Assembly: GCA_964582545.1 (NCBI GenBank)
Contig: CAZOSB010000002.1
Span: 93,013 to 157,012, forward strand
Length of the DNA stretch: 64,000 bases
From: JAVVUJ01 sp964582545
GTDB taxonomy: Bacteria; Bacillota; Clostridia; Peptostreptococcales; Anaerovoracaceae
Direction of reading: 5' to 3'
Part shown: positions 53,224-61,415 of the stretch, piece after piece
How positions within the stretch are numbered: the stretch's first letter is position 1
Layout of the letters: each line of letters opens with the position of its first letter
Made by a program: the position numbers and the translations under genes
Notes under the pieces: generated by a model
Seen by the model: only the letters and a program-made list of their open reading frames with translations
Databases searched by the model: none
What the model was told of the DNA's origin: nothing

Positions 53224-53933
53224 TGGGTAAATGGAAAAAGCCTATCAGGATTGCCATCTTGTTATGTCTTGCTACTGTGATTTTACTGTATTTCTTTTTG
53301 CCATCCTTTAAATTTTATGTAAACAGCTTGTTTAAGCTGTTTACATCTATGAGTGTGGTGACGGTAATGGGTTATATCCGTTCCTTTGGTGTGTATGCGG
53401 TTATTGTTTCGTTTTTGCTGATGATTTTTCAATCTGTTGCAGCACCCCTTCCTGCATTTTTAATCACCTTTGCCAACGCTGCTATCTTCGGTTGGTGGCA
53501 AGGCGCAATCCTGTCGTGGACAAGTGCAATGGCCGGGGCGGCTCTGTGTTTTTTCATTGGGCGGGTTTTAGGGCGTGATGCCGTATACAAACTGACTAGC
53601 AAGTTTGCAATGGAAAGTATCGATAGTTTTTTTGAAAAATACGGAAAAAATACAATCTTAATCTGCCGTTTGCTACCCTTTGTTTCCTTTGACTTTGTGA
53701 GTTATGCAGCAGGGCTTACCTCCATGAGTTTTTTAGGGTTTTTCGTAGCAACGGGCATAGGGCAGTTGCCGGCAACCATAGTTTATTCTTACGTTGGGGG
53801 CATGTTGACAGGTGGAGCACAAAAATTTGTCATGGGGTTACTGATTACTTTTGCGTTATCGGCATTAATTTATCTGTTAAAGCAAGTTTATAACGAAAAG
53901 CAGAAGAAAAAAACACAGGGCATCGATAAATAG
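53223..53933 (+). CDS. TVP38/TMEM64-family membrane protein (YdjX/YdjZ-like), copy 1
   Basis: The 236-residue protein has six or so membrane helices with the VTT-domain signature FANAAIFGWWQGAILSWTSAMAGAALCFFIGRVLGR and ICRLLPFVSFDFVSYAAGL. Start is GTG 53223, which overlaps the rhodanese stop and lies 10 bases from GGAGG. The family includes scramblase-like and transport proteins of unsettled function. E. coli pairs such proteins (YdjX, YdjZ) with the ynj genes; a second member lies at 58.3 kb. Confidence 0.82.
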   Translation: MGKWKKPIRIAILLCLATVILLYFFLPSFKFYVNSLFKLFTSMSVVTVMGYIRSFGVYAVIVSFLLMIFQSVAAPLPAFLITFANAAIFGWWQGAILSWTSAMAGAALCFFIGRVLGRDAVYKLTSKFAMESIDSFFEKYGKNTILICRLLPFVSFDFVSYAAGLTSMSFLGFFVATGIGQLPATIVYSYVGGMLTGGAQKFVMGLLITFALSALIYLLKQVYNEKQKKKTQGIDK

Positions 53934-54036
53934 CAATTAGACCCAGGTCATCTTGAATAGCAATTAAACCCAGGTCATCTTGAATAGCAATTAAACCCAG
54001 GACATAATGAATAGCAATTAGAACCGAGACTCATGG
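53929..54036. repeat. Four tandem 27-base repeats
   Basis: The unit AATAGCAATTAAACCCAGGT(CATCTTG) begins at 53929, 53956, 53983 and 54010. The first two copies differ at one base; the third and fourth drift. No spacers are present, so it is not a CRISPR. It starts within the TVP38 stop and ends at the truncated ABC ATPase. Repeated ends of this kind occur at IS21-like elements, so a lost insertion is suspected. Confidence 0.8.
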
Positions 54037-54660
54037 TTACAGGAAGAGTCGTCTGTCCGCCATTAAGGCGGCTTCTTCCTCATTGTGAGTGACGATAATT
54101 ATGGTAAGATCAAGTTCCTCTTTCAAAGATTTTATCAGCTGACACATTTGTATTCTCAAATTCTGATCTAGTGCACTAAACGGTTCGTCCAAAAGTAAGA
54201 TATCTGGCTTATATACAAGCCCTCTTGCAAGGGAAACCCTCTGCTCTTGACCCCCTGACAGCTCTGATACCCTTCGCTTTTCATAGCCCTTAAGCTGGAC
54301 GAGTGTAAGCATTTTAGAAACGGATGCTTGCATCTGCTCTTTGGGTATGTTCCGCATTTTAAGTCCAAAGCCCACGTTTTGTTGAACATTCATATGGGGA
54401 AAAAGCAATGGTTTCTGAAATACCAGAGAAACATTGCGTTTTTCCGCCGGAATATGATTTATGATTTTTCCGTTCATATGAATCTCCCCCGATATGGGTG
54501 TGATCAGCCCTGAAATCATCTTTAACAGGGTAGTTTTTCCGCAACCGGAAGGACCCATAACTGCAAGGATTTCTCCCCTTTCCACATCAAAGTTGATGTT
54601 TGAAAGGCAAGGGGTCCCATTGTAAGTTTTTGTGATATTTTTGAGTGATAAAATATTCAT
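54037..54660 (-). CDS. ABC transporter ATP-binding protein, YnjD-like, C-terminally truncated
   Basis: The 207-residue ATPase has Walker A GPSGCGKTT, LSGGQEQR, Walker B ILLLDEPFSALD and the switch in VTHNEEEAALMADRRLFL, where it stops. Related ATPases run past this point for at least a few more residues (a strand with G-K-I), so the end has been lost where the tandem repeat begins. Catalytic parts remain, so the protein may still work. The start overlaps the permease stop as ATGA. It would power the import system of the two permeases and the binding protein. Confidence 0.85.
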   Translation of the reverse strand: MNILSLKNITKTYNGTPCLSNINFDVERGEILAVMGPSGCGKTTLLKMISGLITPISGEIHMNGKIINHIPAEKRNVSLVFQKPLLFPHMNVQQNVGFGLKMRNIPKEQMQASVSKMLTLVQLKGYEKRRVSELSGGQEQRVSLARGLVYKPDILLLDEPFSALDQNLRIQMCQLIKSLKEELDLTIIIVTHNEEEAALMADRRLFL

Positions 54661-55448
54661 GAAAATTCCTCGATTTTTTTGTCATTGGAAAAACGGTTAA
54701 GCTGTGATACGAAGTATAGAAGAATAATGGGAGCGATATAAATAACGGTAAACGCACTGGTAATCCCGTATTCGCTACCGCTCATCATTCCGAAAAATTG
54801 TGTGGCCAAGGTCTTGACCCTCCCGCCTCCAACTACGACCACAAGTAAATATTGAGACCAAACCACTGTGAAGGTGAATATTGAGCAAACCATTAGACCA
54901 CCTGCTATCTGGGGCAGTGTAATATGAAAGAAAATCCTTATACGGTCGGCTCCAAGGGTTCTGCCTAAATCTTCATAGTCCAGATTAAAGGCACCAAAAA
55001 CAGGCGCCATCCCCATAATCATATAGGGCATGGATGGAATCAACAGTGCCAAAACCACACCCAAATAATTGTCTGTAAACCCCAATCTTATGAAAATGCC
55101 CTGAATTCCCGTTACTAACGATATTGCAGGCACCACAGCGGGAAGAAAGATGAATATTTGTACCATGGTCTTACCTTTAAAATTTTGGGTTCCTAAAACT
55201 TTGGCTGCGGGAAGCCCCAATATTGCAGCTAACAGCGTTACATTTGTAGACAGAGTGAGGGTGGTCCAAAGCGCTGCAAGGGTATCCTTTTGTGAAAACA
55301 CGTATAACCAAGAACGCCATCCCCATTGTGGAACTAATTGGGGATAGACCCAGCGAAAGGAAAAGGACCACATGACCAAAACCACGAAGGGCAGCAGAAC
55401 GAAAACCGTCAAACCCATACAAACTAACCAGCGGTAACTTTTATACAT
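54657..55448 (-). CDS. ABC transporter permease (second), YnjC C-half-like
   Basis: The 263-residue protein has six membrane helices and the EAA-type loop EDLGRTLGADRIRIFFHITLPQIAGG. ATG 55448 is seven bases from AAAGGGG; the TTG at 55466 overlaps this site. It overlaps the first permease gene by eight bases. In E. coli YnjC is a single protein with two such halves; here the halves are separate genes. The transported solute is unknown. Confidence 0.85.
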   Translation of the reverse strand: MYKSYRWLVCMGLTVFVLLPFVVLVMWSFSFRWVYPQLVPQWGWRSWLYVFSQKDTLAALWTTLTLSTNVTLLAAILGLPAAKVLGTQNFKGKTMVQIFIFLPAVVPAISLVTGIQGIFIRLGFTDNYLGVVLALLIPSMPYMIMGMAPVFGAFNLDYEDLGRTLGADRIRIFFHITLPQIAGGLMVCSIFTFTVVWSQYLLVVVVGGGRVKTLATQFFGMMSGSEYGITSAFTVIYIAPIILLYFVSQLNRFSNDKKIEEFS

Positions 55449-56331
55449 GTATATCCCCCTTTTCAAAATATTGCTTATCTTGTTTTTTTAGGATAATTAG
55501 ATATACCGCAACGAGTACAACCGTCACAATGGTTATAATATTGCTGATAACAGCGGCTTCCGCTCTGGCATTTAAGTCCACCGAAATATACCGCTCATAT
55601 GCTAAAACTGCAAGAGCCTTTGGATTGGTTGCCCCAAGCACATAAGGAACCTCAAAGGAGCCGAAGGCGTAGGCAAAAACCAATATGGAGGATGAAACCA
55701 TGGATGGCAAGGAAAGAGGTAACATCACATACCTCCAACGTTTGAATCTGTTTGCGCCTAATGTTTTTGCGACTTGGCAGTATCGGTCGCCCGTGGCACG
55801 CAGGATTGCAAGAATTTGAACCCCAATGAAGGGAACAAATTTCCAAACAAAAGAGATTATGATACCGACTCCCCATTGATCATAGACTAAAATAGGGAAT
55901 AAGCCAGGATCCGTTACTATTCCCATGGTATACAGCACTCTTGACATAATTCCACTTTGCGCAAATATCATCAAAATGGCAAAGGCGCAGACCATATGCG
56001 GAACAGGTTGATTGATGCCGTAGATGAAAGAAAATAGAGGAGAAGAGCGAAAATCTCCATCTGAGTTATCTCCAAGGGCAAATGAAATAATCAATGCCAA
56101 AAACAAGGAAATCACTGTAGATAGACATGAAAAATACAGAGAAAACATAAGGGATTTGAGAAATGAATGACTTGACAGAACCCTGATATAAGGTTCGATC
56201 CCCGTTGCTGAACCAGGTACTATTGAAAAAAAGTTAAAACTGAGTAAGAACGAATAGAAAAGAGCACATAAAAATATTGCAATAACTAAAAGGGAAGGAG
56301 AAAGCATAATCCAAATTTTTTTCTTAGTCAT
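55441..56331 (-). CDS. ABC transporter permease (first), YnjC N-half-like
   Basis: The 296-residue protein has six to seven membrane helices and the loop CQVAKTLGANRFKRWRYVMLPLSLPSM near 190-215. GGAGGGAG precedes the ATG. It would form a heterodimeric channel with the second permease and take the solute from the YnjB-like lipoprotein. Confidence 0.85.
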   Translation of the reverse strand: MTKKKIWIMLSPSLLVIAIFLCALFYSFLLSFNFFSIVPGSATGIEPYIRVLSSHSFLKSLMFSLYFSCLSTVISLFLALIISFALGDNSDGDFRSSPLFSFIYGINQPVPHMVCAFAILMIFAQSGIMSRVLYTMGIVTDPGLFPILVYDQWGVGIIISFVWKFVPFIGVQILAILRATGDRYCQVAKTLGANRFKRWRYVMLPLSLPSMVSSSILVFAYAFGSFEVPYVLGATNPKALAVLAYERYISVDLNARAEAAVISNIITIVTVVLVAVYLIILKKQDKQYFEKGDIHV

Positions 56332-56349
56332 AATCTCCCTCCATAAAGC

Positions 56350-57600
56350 TTACAAATTTATTTTTTCTTCCCATATTTCATTGATAAAGGTATTCAAATA
56401 CCCGCCAACCTCTGGTTTTCTCGTTCTTTTAAGCTCCTCCCGGGGGATGTAAGTTCCTTTAGGTAACTTGGCAAAAGCATCCGCTATGGGTGTCAGACCG
56501 CAGCAATCGTAATCTTCAACGATGGAAGGCGCATTGCCGGTCAGTTCAAGGTTTTTTGCCTGCATTTCAGGTGAAAGGAGGATGTTTGCTACCACCATGG
56601 CCGCCGCTTTCGAGGATGAATTATAGGGTATAGTTACATAGTTGGTATCAGCGATTGCAGTATCCATGCAGTAAACCTTTGCAGCTTCAGGCAGCAATCC
56701 TGATTGAATAGCCGGATGGATTCCACCTCCCGCAAGGGTTATGGAGAAATCAACCTCACTATCCGTAAATAGCTTGTTCAGTTCACCGATTGACTTTGGA
56801 TATGTCTCTCCCTTTCGCCAAAGAAAAGGTTTGATTTTTATTAGATATTCCCATGCTGGAGCAGACATTTCGGCAAATTGTTCTTTCGTAATTCCTTCCT
56901 GATGATACTGTTCGTAACCTCCGGAAAGTTCGTAAATAGCTTGCTTAATAAATCTCGTACCATAAAATTCGGGAGGAGCGCAGTAAGTGAACCTGCCTGG
57001 GTTTTCCTTTGCCCATTCCATTAAATCAGTAAAATTTTTAGGCAAATCTGCTTCGTTGATCTTTGCGCTGTCATAGATCATTTGATACTGTGCCGTTGCC
57101 CAAGGAGACTCATAACCATCAATGGCGTAACCCATATCATTTTTAATGGAGGGATCTTCCCAATTGACTAGCTTTTCATTTGGAAGTTTTTCCGCCCAAC
57201 CGCCAAACAACAATTCCCCTTGCTTCATGGTTCTAAAATTCTCGCCGTTTATCCAGATCAAGTCCACGCTTCCACCCTGATTTCTGCCAGCTTGTTTTTC
57301 GCCCATTACCTTGTTGATTGCCTCGGATAAATTGGTCACACCCACTCTGTTAATTTTAATTTCAAATTCCTTTGCAGAGGCCTGTAAATCGTTATCCACC
57401 AGACTGTTGACATTGGCATCTCCCCCCCACATATAGAAGTTCACTGTCTTACCTTTGGCTTCCTTAAGAACGTCTTCCCATGGCATTTCAATCAGTAGGT
57501 TGTCTTGATTGTCGGCAGATATTCTTTCGGTATCGTTGTTGCAGCCAATAAACAAAAACAGAATAAAAAAACATAGGATAAATAGATTGATCTTTTTCAA
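56350..57600 (-). CDS. YnjB-like solute-binding lipoprotein of the ABC importer
   Basis: The 416-residue protein has a signal peptide ending LFIGC for lipidation, then KTVNFYMWGGDANVNSLVDN, LIWINGENFRTMKQGELLFGGWAEKLPN and YDSAKINEADLPKNFTDLMEWAKENPGRFTY, matching the YnjB/extracellular solute-binding family 1. TTG 57600 lies seven bases after TTGGAGG; the longer frame begins upstream of this site. It lies first in a run of four transporter genes. Ligand unknown, perhaps a sulfur, selenium or phosphonate-like compound given the rhodanese partner, which is only a guess. Confidence 0.85.
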   Translation of the reverse strand: MKKINLFILCFFILFLFIGCNNDTERISADNQDNLLIEMPWEDVLKEAKGKTVNFYMWGGDANVNSLVDNDLQASAKEFEIKINRVGVTNLSEAINKVMGEKQAGRNQGGSVDLIWINGENFRTMKQGELLFGGWAEKLPNEKLVNWEDPSIKNDMGYAIDGYESPWATAQYQMIYDSAKINEADLPKNFTDLMEWAKENPGRFTYCAPPEFYGTRFIKQAIYELSGGYEQYHQEGITKEQFAEMSAPAWEYLIKIKPFLWRKGETYPKSIGELNKLFTDSEVDFSITLAGGGIHPAIQSGLLPEAAKVYCMDTAIADTNYVTIPYNSSSKAAAMVVANILLSPEMQAKNLELTGNAPSIVEDYDCCGLTPIADAFAKLPKGTYIPREELKRTRKPEVGGYLNTFINEIWEEKINL

Positions 57601-57629
57601 AGGATTTCCTCCAATCAACGACTAACTGA

Positions 57630-58214
57630 TTATTTTAATATTTTTCCCGCTTCAATGAATCTTTGAACAGCAGTGAACGCAATCAGTCCTGCAAACACAT
57701 ATCCGATTTCTTCAGCATAGATGGGGAACAAAATCATACCCGTAAACATGATAAACCCCTCGGTTCGCTCCATCAATCCGGCCTGGTAACGAAAACTCTT
57801 CTTCCCTTTATTTTCGGACAGCGCTCCTGTAGTCAGAAATATAGTCATGGATATGATGATGGATACCGATAGGAGGACCATTGCAAAGATGGCACTGGGT
57901 ACCCTCAATGCCATTGCTATGATTAGGGAAACCTCAACAATTCGGTCGAATAGAATATCCATAAGCGTTCCAAATTTTGTTGATTTATTGACTCGCCTTG
58001 CCATATTGCCGTCAACTGCATCTAAATAGCCGGAAAACCAAAGGATACAAACGGATAAAAATCCAAGATTGAAATAGAATAATACCGAAGATAAAACACC
58101 TGTTATCATTGCCACAAAAGTGATGGTAGATGGGGTTAGACCCAATTTTATAAAGGCTTTTGCCCCTATGTCAAATATAAATTCTAATTTCTTCCTAGCA
58201 TGTGTGTCTAACAT
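57630..58214 (-). CDS. CDP-alcohol phosphatidyltransferase, YnjF-like
   Basis: The 194-residue protein has six predicted helices and the family motif D-G-x2-A-R-x8-G-x3-D-x3-D as DAVDGNMARRVNKSTKFGTLMDILFDR. Such enzymes link a phosphatidyl group to an alcohol such as glycerol phosphate or inositol. E. coli YnjF lies in the same kind of gene set. The ATG has a weak GGAT-type site only. The partner alcohol cannot be told. Confidence 0.85.
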   Translation of the reverse strand: MLDTHARKKLEFIFDIGAKAFIKLGLTPSTITFVAMITGVLSSVLFYFNLGFLSVCILWFSGYLDAVDGNMARRVNKSTKFGTLMDILFDRIVEVSLIIAMALRVPSAIFAMVLLSVSIIISMTIFLTTGALSENKGKKSFRYQAGLMERTEGFIMFTGMILFPIYAEEIGYVFAGLIAFTAVQRFIEAGKILK

Positions 58215-58327
58215 TCATTGATATCCTTTGATTAGCTATTTACTTTAGTATAATTAGAGTATACATAATTTTTTCCTGATAGTCCACTTTACTTTTCTAA
58301 GTAAATTTCATTTTGCGAAATCATTGC

Positions 58328-58990
58328 TCAAATATCAAATTGAATATGTTTCTTTTTTGCAATGGCTTTTGGTATAAAAGAAATTATAAATAAAAGGATC
58401 CCTGCTATGGCAAATTCTATCAAGAGCTTTAGAGAAAAGCCGCTGACCACAATCTCCGAAGCCATATAAGCATAAACGAAGGAGGCGGGAATCATTGTAA
58501 AAAATGAAACGAAAGTGAATGTCTTAGCTGACATGGGCGTTAATGCATAGGCATAACTTTGAAGCGCATATGGAAAAATCGGCATAAGCCTCGTAAGAAT
58601 AAGGAAACTGATCCCATTCTCATTAACACCAAGCTCTATCTTTTTAAAAATTGAAGTATTACCGAATTTATTGACAACGTAGTCTCTCGCAAGATACCTG
58701 CCGAGTACAAAAGAGAGATAGGAACCCATTGTCGCACCAACGACGGTGAGCAAACCACCGATGAACCCTCCATAGGTAATGCCGGCCACAATCGCCAGAA
58801 ATTGACCCGGTAAAACCAAAACGGATACGACTACCGCCAAAAGGATAAATACAAGATATCCTAGGATGCCTAAACTTTCAAACAGATTTTGCATCAACTC
58901 AATATCTGTCAAAATATTTGTAAGCCCACATCTCTGACAAATATGAAGTGCAATACAGATGGCGATTGCGGTTATAATGGTTTTTCTCAT
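58328..58990 (-). CDS. TVP38/TMEM64-family membrane protein (YdjX/YdjZ-like), copy 2
   Basis: The 220-residue protein has an N-terminal helix and the VTT domain with LPGQFLAIVAGITYGGFIGGLLTVVGATMGSYLSFVLGRYLAR and LTRLMPIFPYALQSYAYAL. It is distinct from copy 1 at 53.2 kb. AGGTG precedes the ATG. Together with the iron-sulfur genes behind it, it matches the E. coli ydjX-ydjY-ydjZ part of the locus. Confidence 0.83.
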   Translation of the reverse strand: MRKTIITAIAICIALHICQRCGLTNILTDIELMQNLFESLGILGYLVFILLAVVVSVLVLPGQFLAIVAGITYGGFIGGLLTVVGATMGSYLSFVLGRYLARDYVVNKFGNTSIFKKIELGVNENGISFLILTRLMPIFPYALQSYAYALTPMSAKTFTFVSFFTMIPASFVYAYMASEIVVSGFSLKLLIEFAIAGILLFIISFIPKAIAKKKHIQFDI

Positions 58991-59000
58991 GTTTCACCTA

Positions 59001-59747
59001 CTATCTCATGATTAGGGACTTTGTTCTGTATCGATTTATCCAGGCATGTACGGGATTTGCCAGTACATTTGTGGGGGGGAGGCTGTTTTCGTTAACCGTT
59101 TCACCCCAAATTAAGTCTAGGAGATGCCAGGCCTTACCGCCCTTTGCACAGAACGCTTGTCTGCAAGTTGCACAGTACACAGCGATATGTTCTGTTTTAA
59201 ATTCGTCTAAATTCTTTTTTGTCGTCTTTGCTGCAATTTCAGGGTTAGATAGACCCACCATACCACCCAATCCGCAACAGAGGGTATTTTCCCGTTCATG
59301 CTCCGATGGAATGACTTTGTAACCCATCCTTTCCATAATTTTTCTAACGCTCTTATGAATTTCAACGTTATCTCTGGTCACACAGGAGTCGAATACTGTA
59401 AAAGGAAAACCCTTTCCTTTATTTAGAACATCATGGGGCAGACCCTTTTCCTCAAATACCTCCCACAACGATATCACATCAACACTAGATAGGTTACGAA
59501 TCGTGTTGTGACAGCCCGAACAAGCCGTAATGATTTTATCTGCATTGCAGGCAGAGACGTCCTTCATAAATTCATGAAACCTTTGATTAAATAATTCTTC
59601 CCTTCCCAAATGTTTGGTTGGTTTTCCACAACATTTTTGAATGGGCGTTATATGGTCATAACAGAGACGTAAATAGTCAAACGTTTTTTTTACAAGAAGT
59701 GGACTGTATGAGGCAAGGGCACATCCCGGCATAAACACATACTTCAT
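59001..59747 (-). CDS. Heterodisulfide-reductase-like CCG-domain iron-sulfur protein
   Basis: The 248-residue protein has two CCG domains: PGCALASYSP with IQKCCGKPTKH and a CSGCHNT; then DSCVTRD with ENTLCCGLGGMVG and CATCRQAF. These cysteine-rich domains bind iron-sulfur clusters and sites for disulfide or thiol chemistry, as in HdrB and GlpC. Its ATG overlaps the stop of the ferredoxin-like gene as ATGA. With it, it would make a two-subunit redox module, perhaps for a sulfur substrate of the ynj-like system. Confidence 0.85.
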   Translation of the reverse strand: MKYVFMPGCALASYSPLLVKKTFDYLRLCYDHITPIQKCCGKPTKHLGREELFNQRFHEFMKDVSACNADKIITACSGCHNTIRNLSSVDVISLWEVFEEKGLPHDVLNKGKGFPFTVFDSCVTRDNVEIHKSVRKIMERMGYKVIPSEHERENTLCCGLGGMVGLSNPEIAAKTTKKNLDEFKTEHIAVYCATCRQAFCAKGGKAWHLLDLIWGETVNENSLPPTNVLANPVHAWINRYRTKSLIMR

Positions 59748-60112
59748 TTTGTAGTACCTCTTCCAATTCCGGAAAATATTTTTGAGAACGATAGTTTCTG
59801 ATGCATTTGGATGCTTTTCAGCTGCTTTAAAGGTAATTTTTCTTTGTTTTGTAAGATAAGATTTTTACGCATTTCCATAAATCCGTCGTTTAATTTGAGA
59901 GATTTAGGACAATTCTTGCTGCACAGACCACACATCATGCAGGAATATGGGATGACAGCCGACGAATTACCCAACATTCCGGTCTCCGCAAACTGACTGA
60001 AGTGTACCCGAGGATCAATGTTATATTCAGACAGCATAACGCAATCCATTCGGCATTTGCCACAGGAACTACATTCGCTTTGAATGTGTTTTGAATATTC
60101 ATTAGTTAACAT
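59744..60112 (-). CDS. Ferredoxin-like 2x[4Fe-4S] protein, HdrC-like
   Basis: The 122-residue protein has CSSCGKCRMDC near the N-terminus and CMMCGLCSKNCP further on, two [4Fe-4S] motifs with the 30-40-residue gap seen in HdrC. AAGGA lies eight bases before the ATG. It is the first gene of the long minus-strand operon and faces the LysR gene. It would pass electrons to the CCG-domain protein behind it. Confidence 0.85.
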   Translation of the reverse strand: MLTNEYSKHIQSECSSCGKCRMDCVMLSEYNIDPRVHFSQFAETGMLGNSSAVIPYSCMMCGLCSKNCPKSLKLNDGFMEMRKNLILQNKEKLPLKQLKSIQMHQKLSFSKIFSGIGRGTTK

Positions 60113-60181
60113 TAAAAGTTTCCTTATACTTGTCTCAATTAAAAAATATAATGTTTTTCATTGCTGAATAGTATTACTAGT

Positions 60182-60263
60182 AACGATCAGTATCGTTGTA
60201 AACCTATTATATATTTTATGGAAAGGTATTGCAATTTTGTTTATTAATAAGTACAATGATACT
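60182..60263. promoter_or_regulatory. LysR-type operator region between lysR and the ynj-like operon
   Basis: The hairpin AACGAT-CAGT-ATCGTT (60182-60197) holds half-site AGTATCGTTGT (60189-60199). An inverted copy, ACAATGATACT (60253-60263; ten of eleven bases alike), lies nearer to lysR. TAGTATTACTA (60168-60178) is a further palindrome. Such paired sites suit a LysR regulator acting both ways. Confidence 0.45.
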
Positions 60264-60297
60264 AATTAAAGTTTTTAATAGATAGGAACAAACATCC

Positions 60298-61197
60298 ATG
60301 GATTTTAAGCAACTGGAAGCGTTTATTAATGTAGTGAAGTTTTCAAGTTTTTCAAAAGCTGCTGATGAGATGTTTATCTCTCAGCCTTCCATTAGTATTT
60401 ATATCAATTCACTGGAAAAAGAGTTTGGGGTACAACTTCTTTTCCGGTCAACGAAAGAAGTTTTCCCAACCAGCCAAGGCAAACTGCTCTATGAACATGC
60501 AAAGATACTGTTGAATCAAAAGGAGAAGGCCATATCGGAGTTATTGGACTTTGAGCACCGGCATATGGGAGAGTTGTCCATAATGGCTTCTTCGGTACCA
60601 TCACAAAACCTATTGCCTAAAATATTAACAGCACTCAACCAGCAATACCCTATGATTACTTTTAAAATTGTACAGACGAATTCTGATGAAGTGATCCATG
60701 GTATATTGTCACAGAATTGCGAAATCGGCATTGCCGGAAGTATAGAAAGTGAACAAAAATGTGTGTTTGAGCACTTTTGCACGGACAAGCTAGTAATTAT
60801 AACCCCTAATAAACCGGAGTTTATCAGAGGTTGTGAAGAACCGCTTTCTGACTTTCTAAGGAAGTTTCGGTTTGTAAAGCGAGAAAATGGTTCCGGCACT
60901 ATGAAAATACTCGATAATTTTTTTAATTCAATCGGTATTGATGGAAATGAATTAAAATGTGTTGCTTTTTTGAATAATACGGAAGCGGTCATTCATGCTG
61001 TTGCCAACGGACTTGGAATTTCTTTGGTTTCAAAGGTGGCCGCCCAGGAGTATTTAGAGTTCAATCGAATCCGTGCAATTGAGCTTGATTCACCTGAGCT
61101 CAGTCGAAACTTTTATTTTGTCTATAGAAAGGACTTTAAACTTTCCCCTATATCTGAATTATTTTTAGAGTTTGCTAGAAATTCTGTAAATATTTAA
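60298..61197 (+). CDS. LysR-family transcriptional regulator
   Basis: The 299-residue protein has the LysR helix-turn-helix (MDFKQLEAFINVVKFSSFSKAADEMFISQPSIS with the winged part to about 60) and a two-lobed effector domain (about 90-295). It is divergent from the ynj-like operon, so control of that operon is likely. The relation to CysB/Cbl-type regulators cannot be judged by eye. AGGA lies 11 bases before the ATG. Confidence 0.9.
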   Translation: MDFKQLEAFINVVKFSSFSKAADEMFISQPSISIYINSLEKEFGVQLLFRSTKEVFPTSQGKLLYEHAKILLNQKEKAISELLDFEHRHMGELSIMASSVPSQNLLPKILTALNQQYPMITFKIVQTNSDEVIHGILSQNCEIGIAGSIESEQKCVFEHFCTDKLVIITPNKPEFIRGCEEPLSDFLRKFRFVKRENGSGTMKILDNFFNSIGIDGNELKCVAFLNNTEAVIHAVANGLGISLVSKVAAQEYLEFNRIRAIELDSPELSRNFYFVYRKDFKLSPISELFLEFARNSVNI

Positions 61198-61217
61198 ACC
61201 TATACTTAGGTTTAAAT
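61192..61217. terminator. Palindrome at the lysR stop codon
   Basis: ATTTAAACCTA (61192-61202) and its complement (61207-61217) form an 11-bp stem around TACT; the lysR TAA lies inside the left arm. No T-tract follows, so termination is uncertain. Confidence 0.45.
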
Positions 61218-61324
61218 AGAAAATATGGAGGAAATGAACTTAAATTTTGGATATGAAAAGTAATCTAAAGTGAAACTATCCTTTAAAAACGGTTAGGCTA
61301 TGGTGAAAAACGGCAAAACTATCC

Positions 61325-61353
61325 TTGAAAAAATGTAAAAGTACCATTATAAT
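61325..61353 (+). promoter_or_regulatory. Promoter of thrS
   Basis: TTGAAA (61325-61330), a 17-base spacer and TATAAT (61348-61353) precede the ATG by about 60 bases. The leader is too short for a T-box and none is seen. Confidence 0.6.
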
Positions 61354-61415
61354 AAGATGAGAAAACAAAACTTAACATTGTATTCAATGAAATGATAATG
61401 ATAAATGAGGTTAAC

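Noticed and set aside
53929..54036. CRISPR array
   Set aside because: The repeats are directly adjacent without unique spacers and no cas gene is near.
61198..61415. T-box leader for thrS
   Set aside because: The promoter lies only about 60 bases before the start and no T-box core is found.
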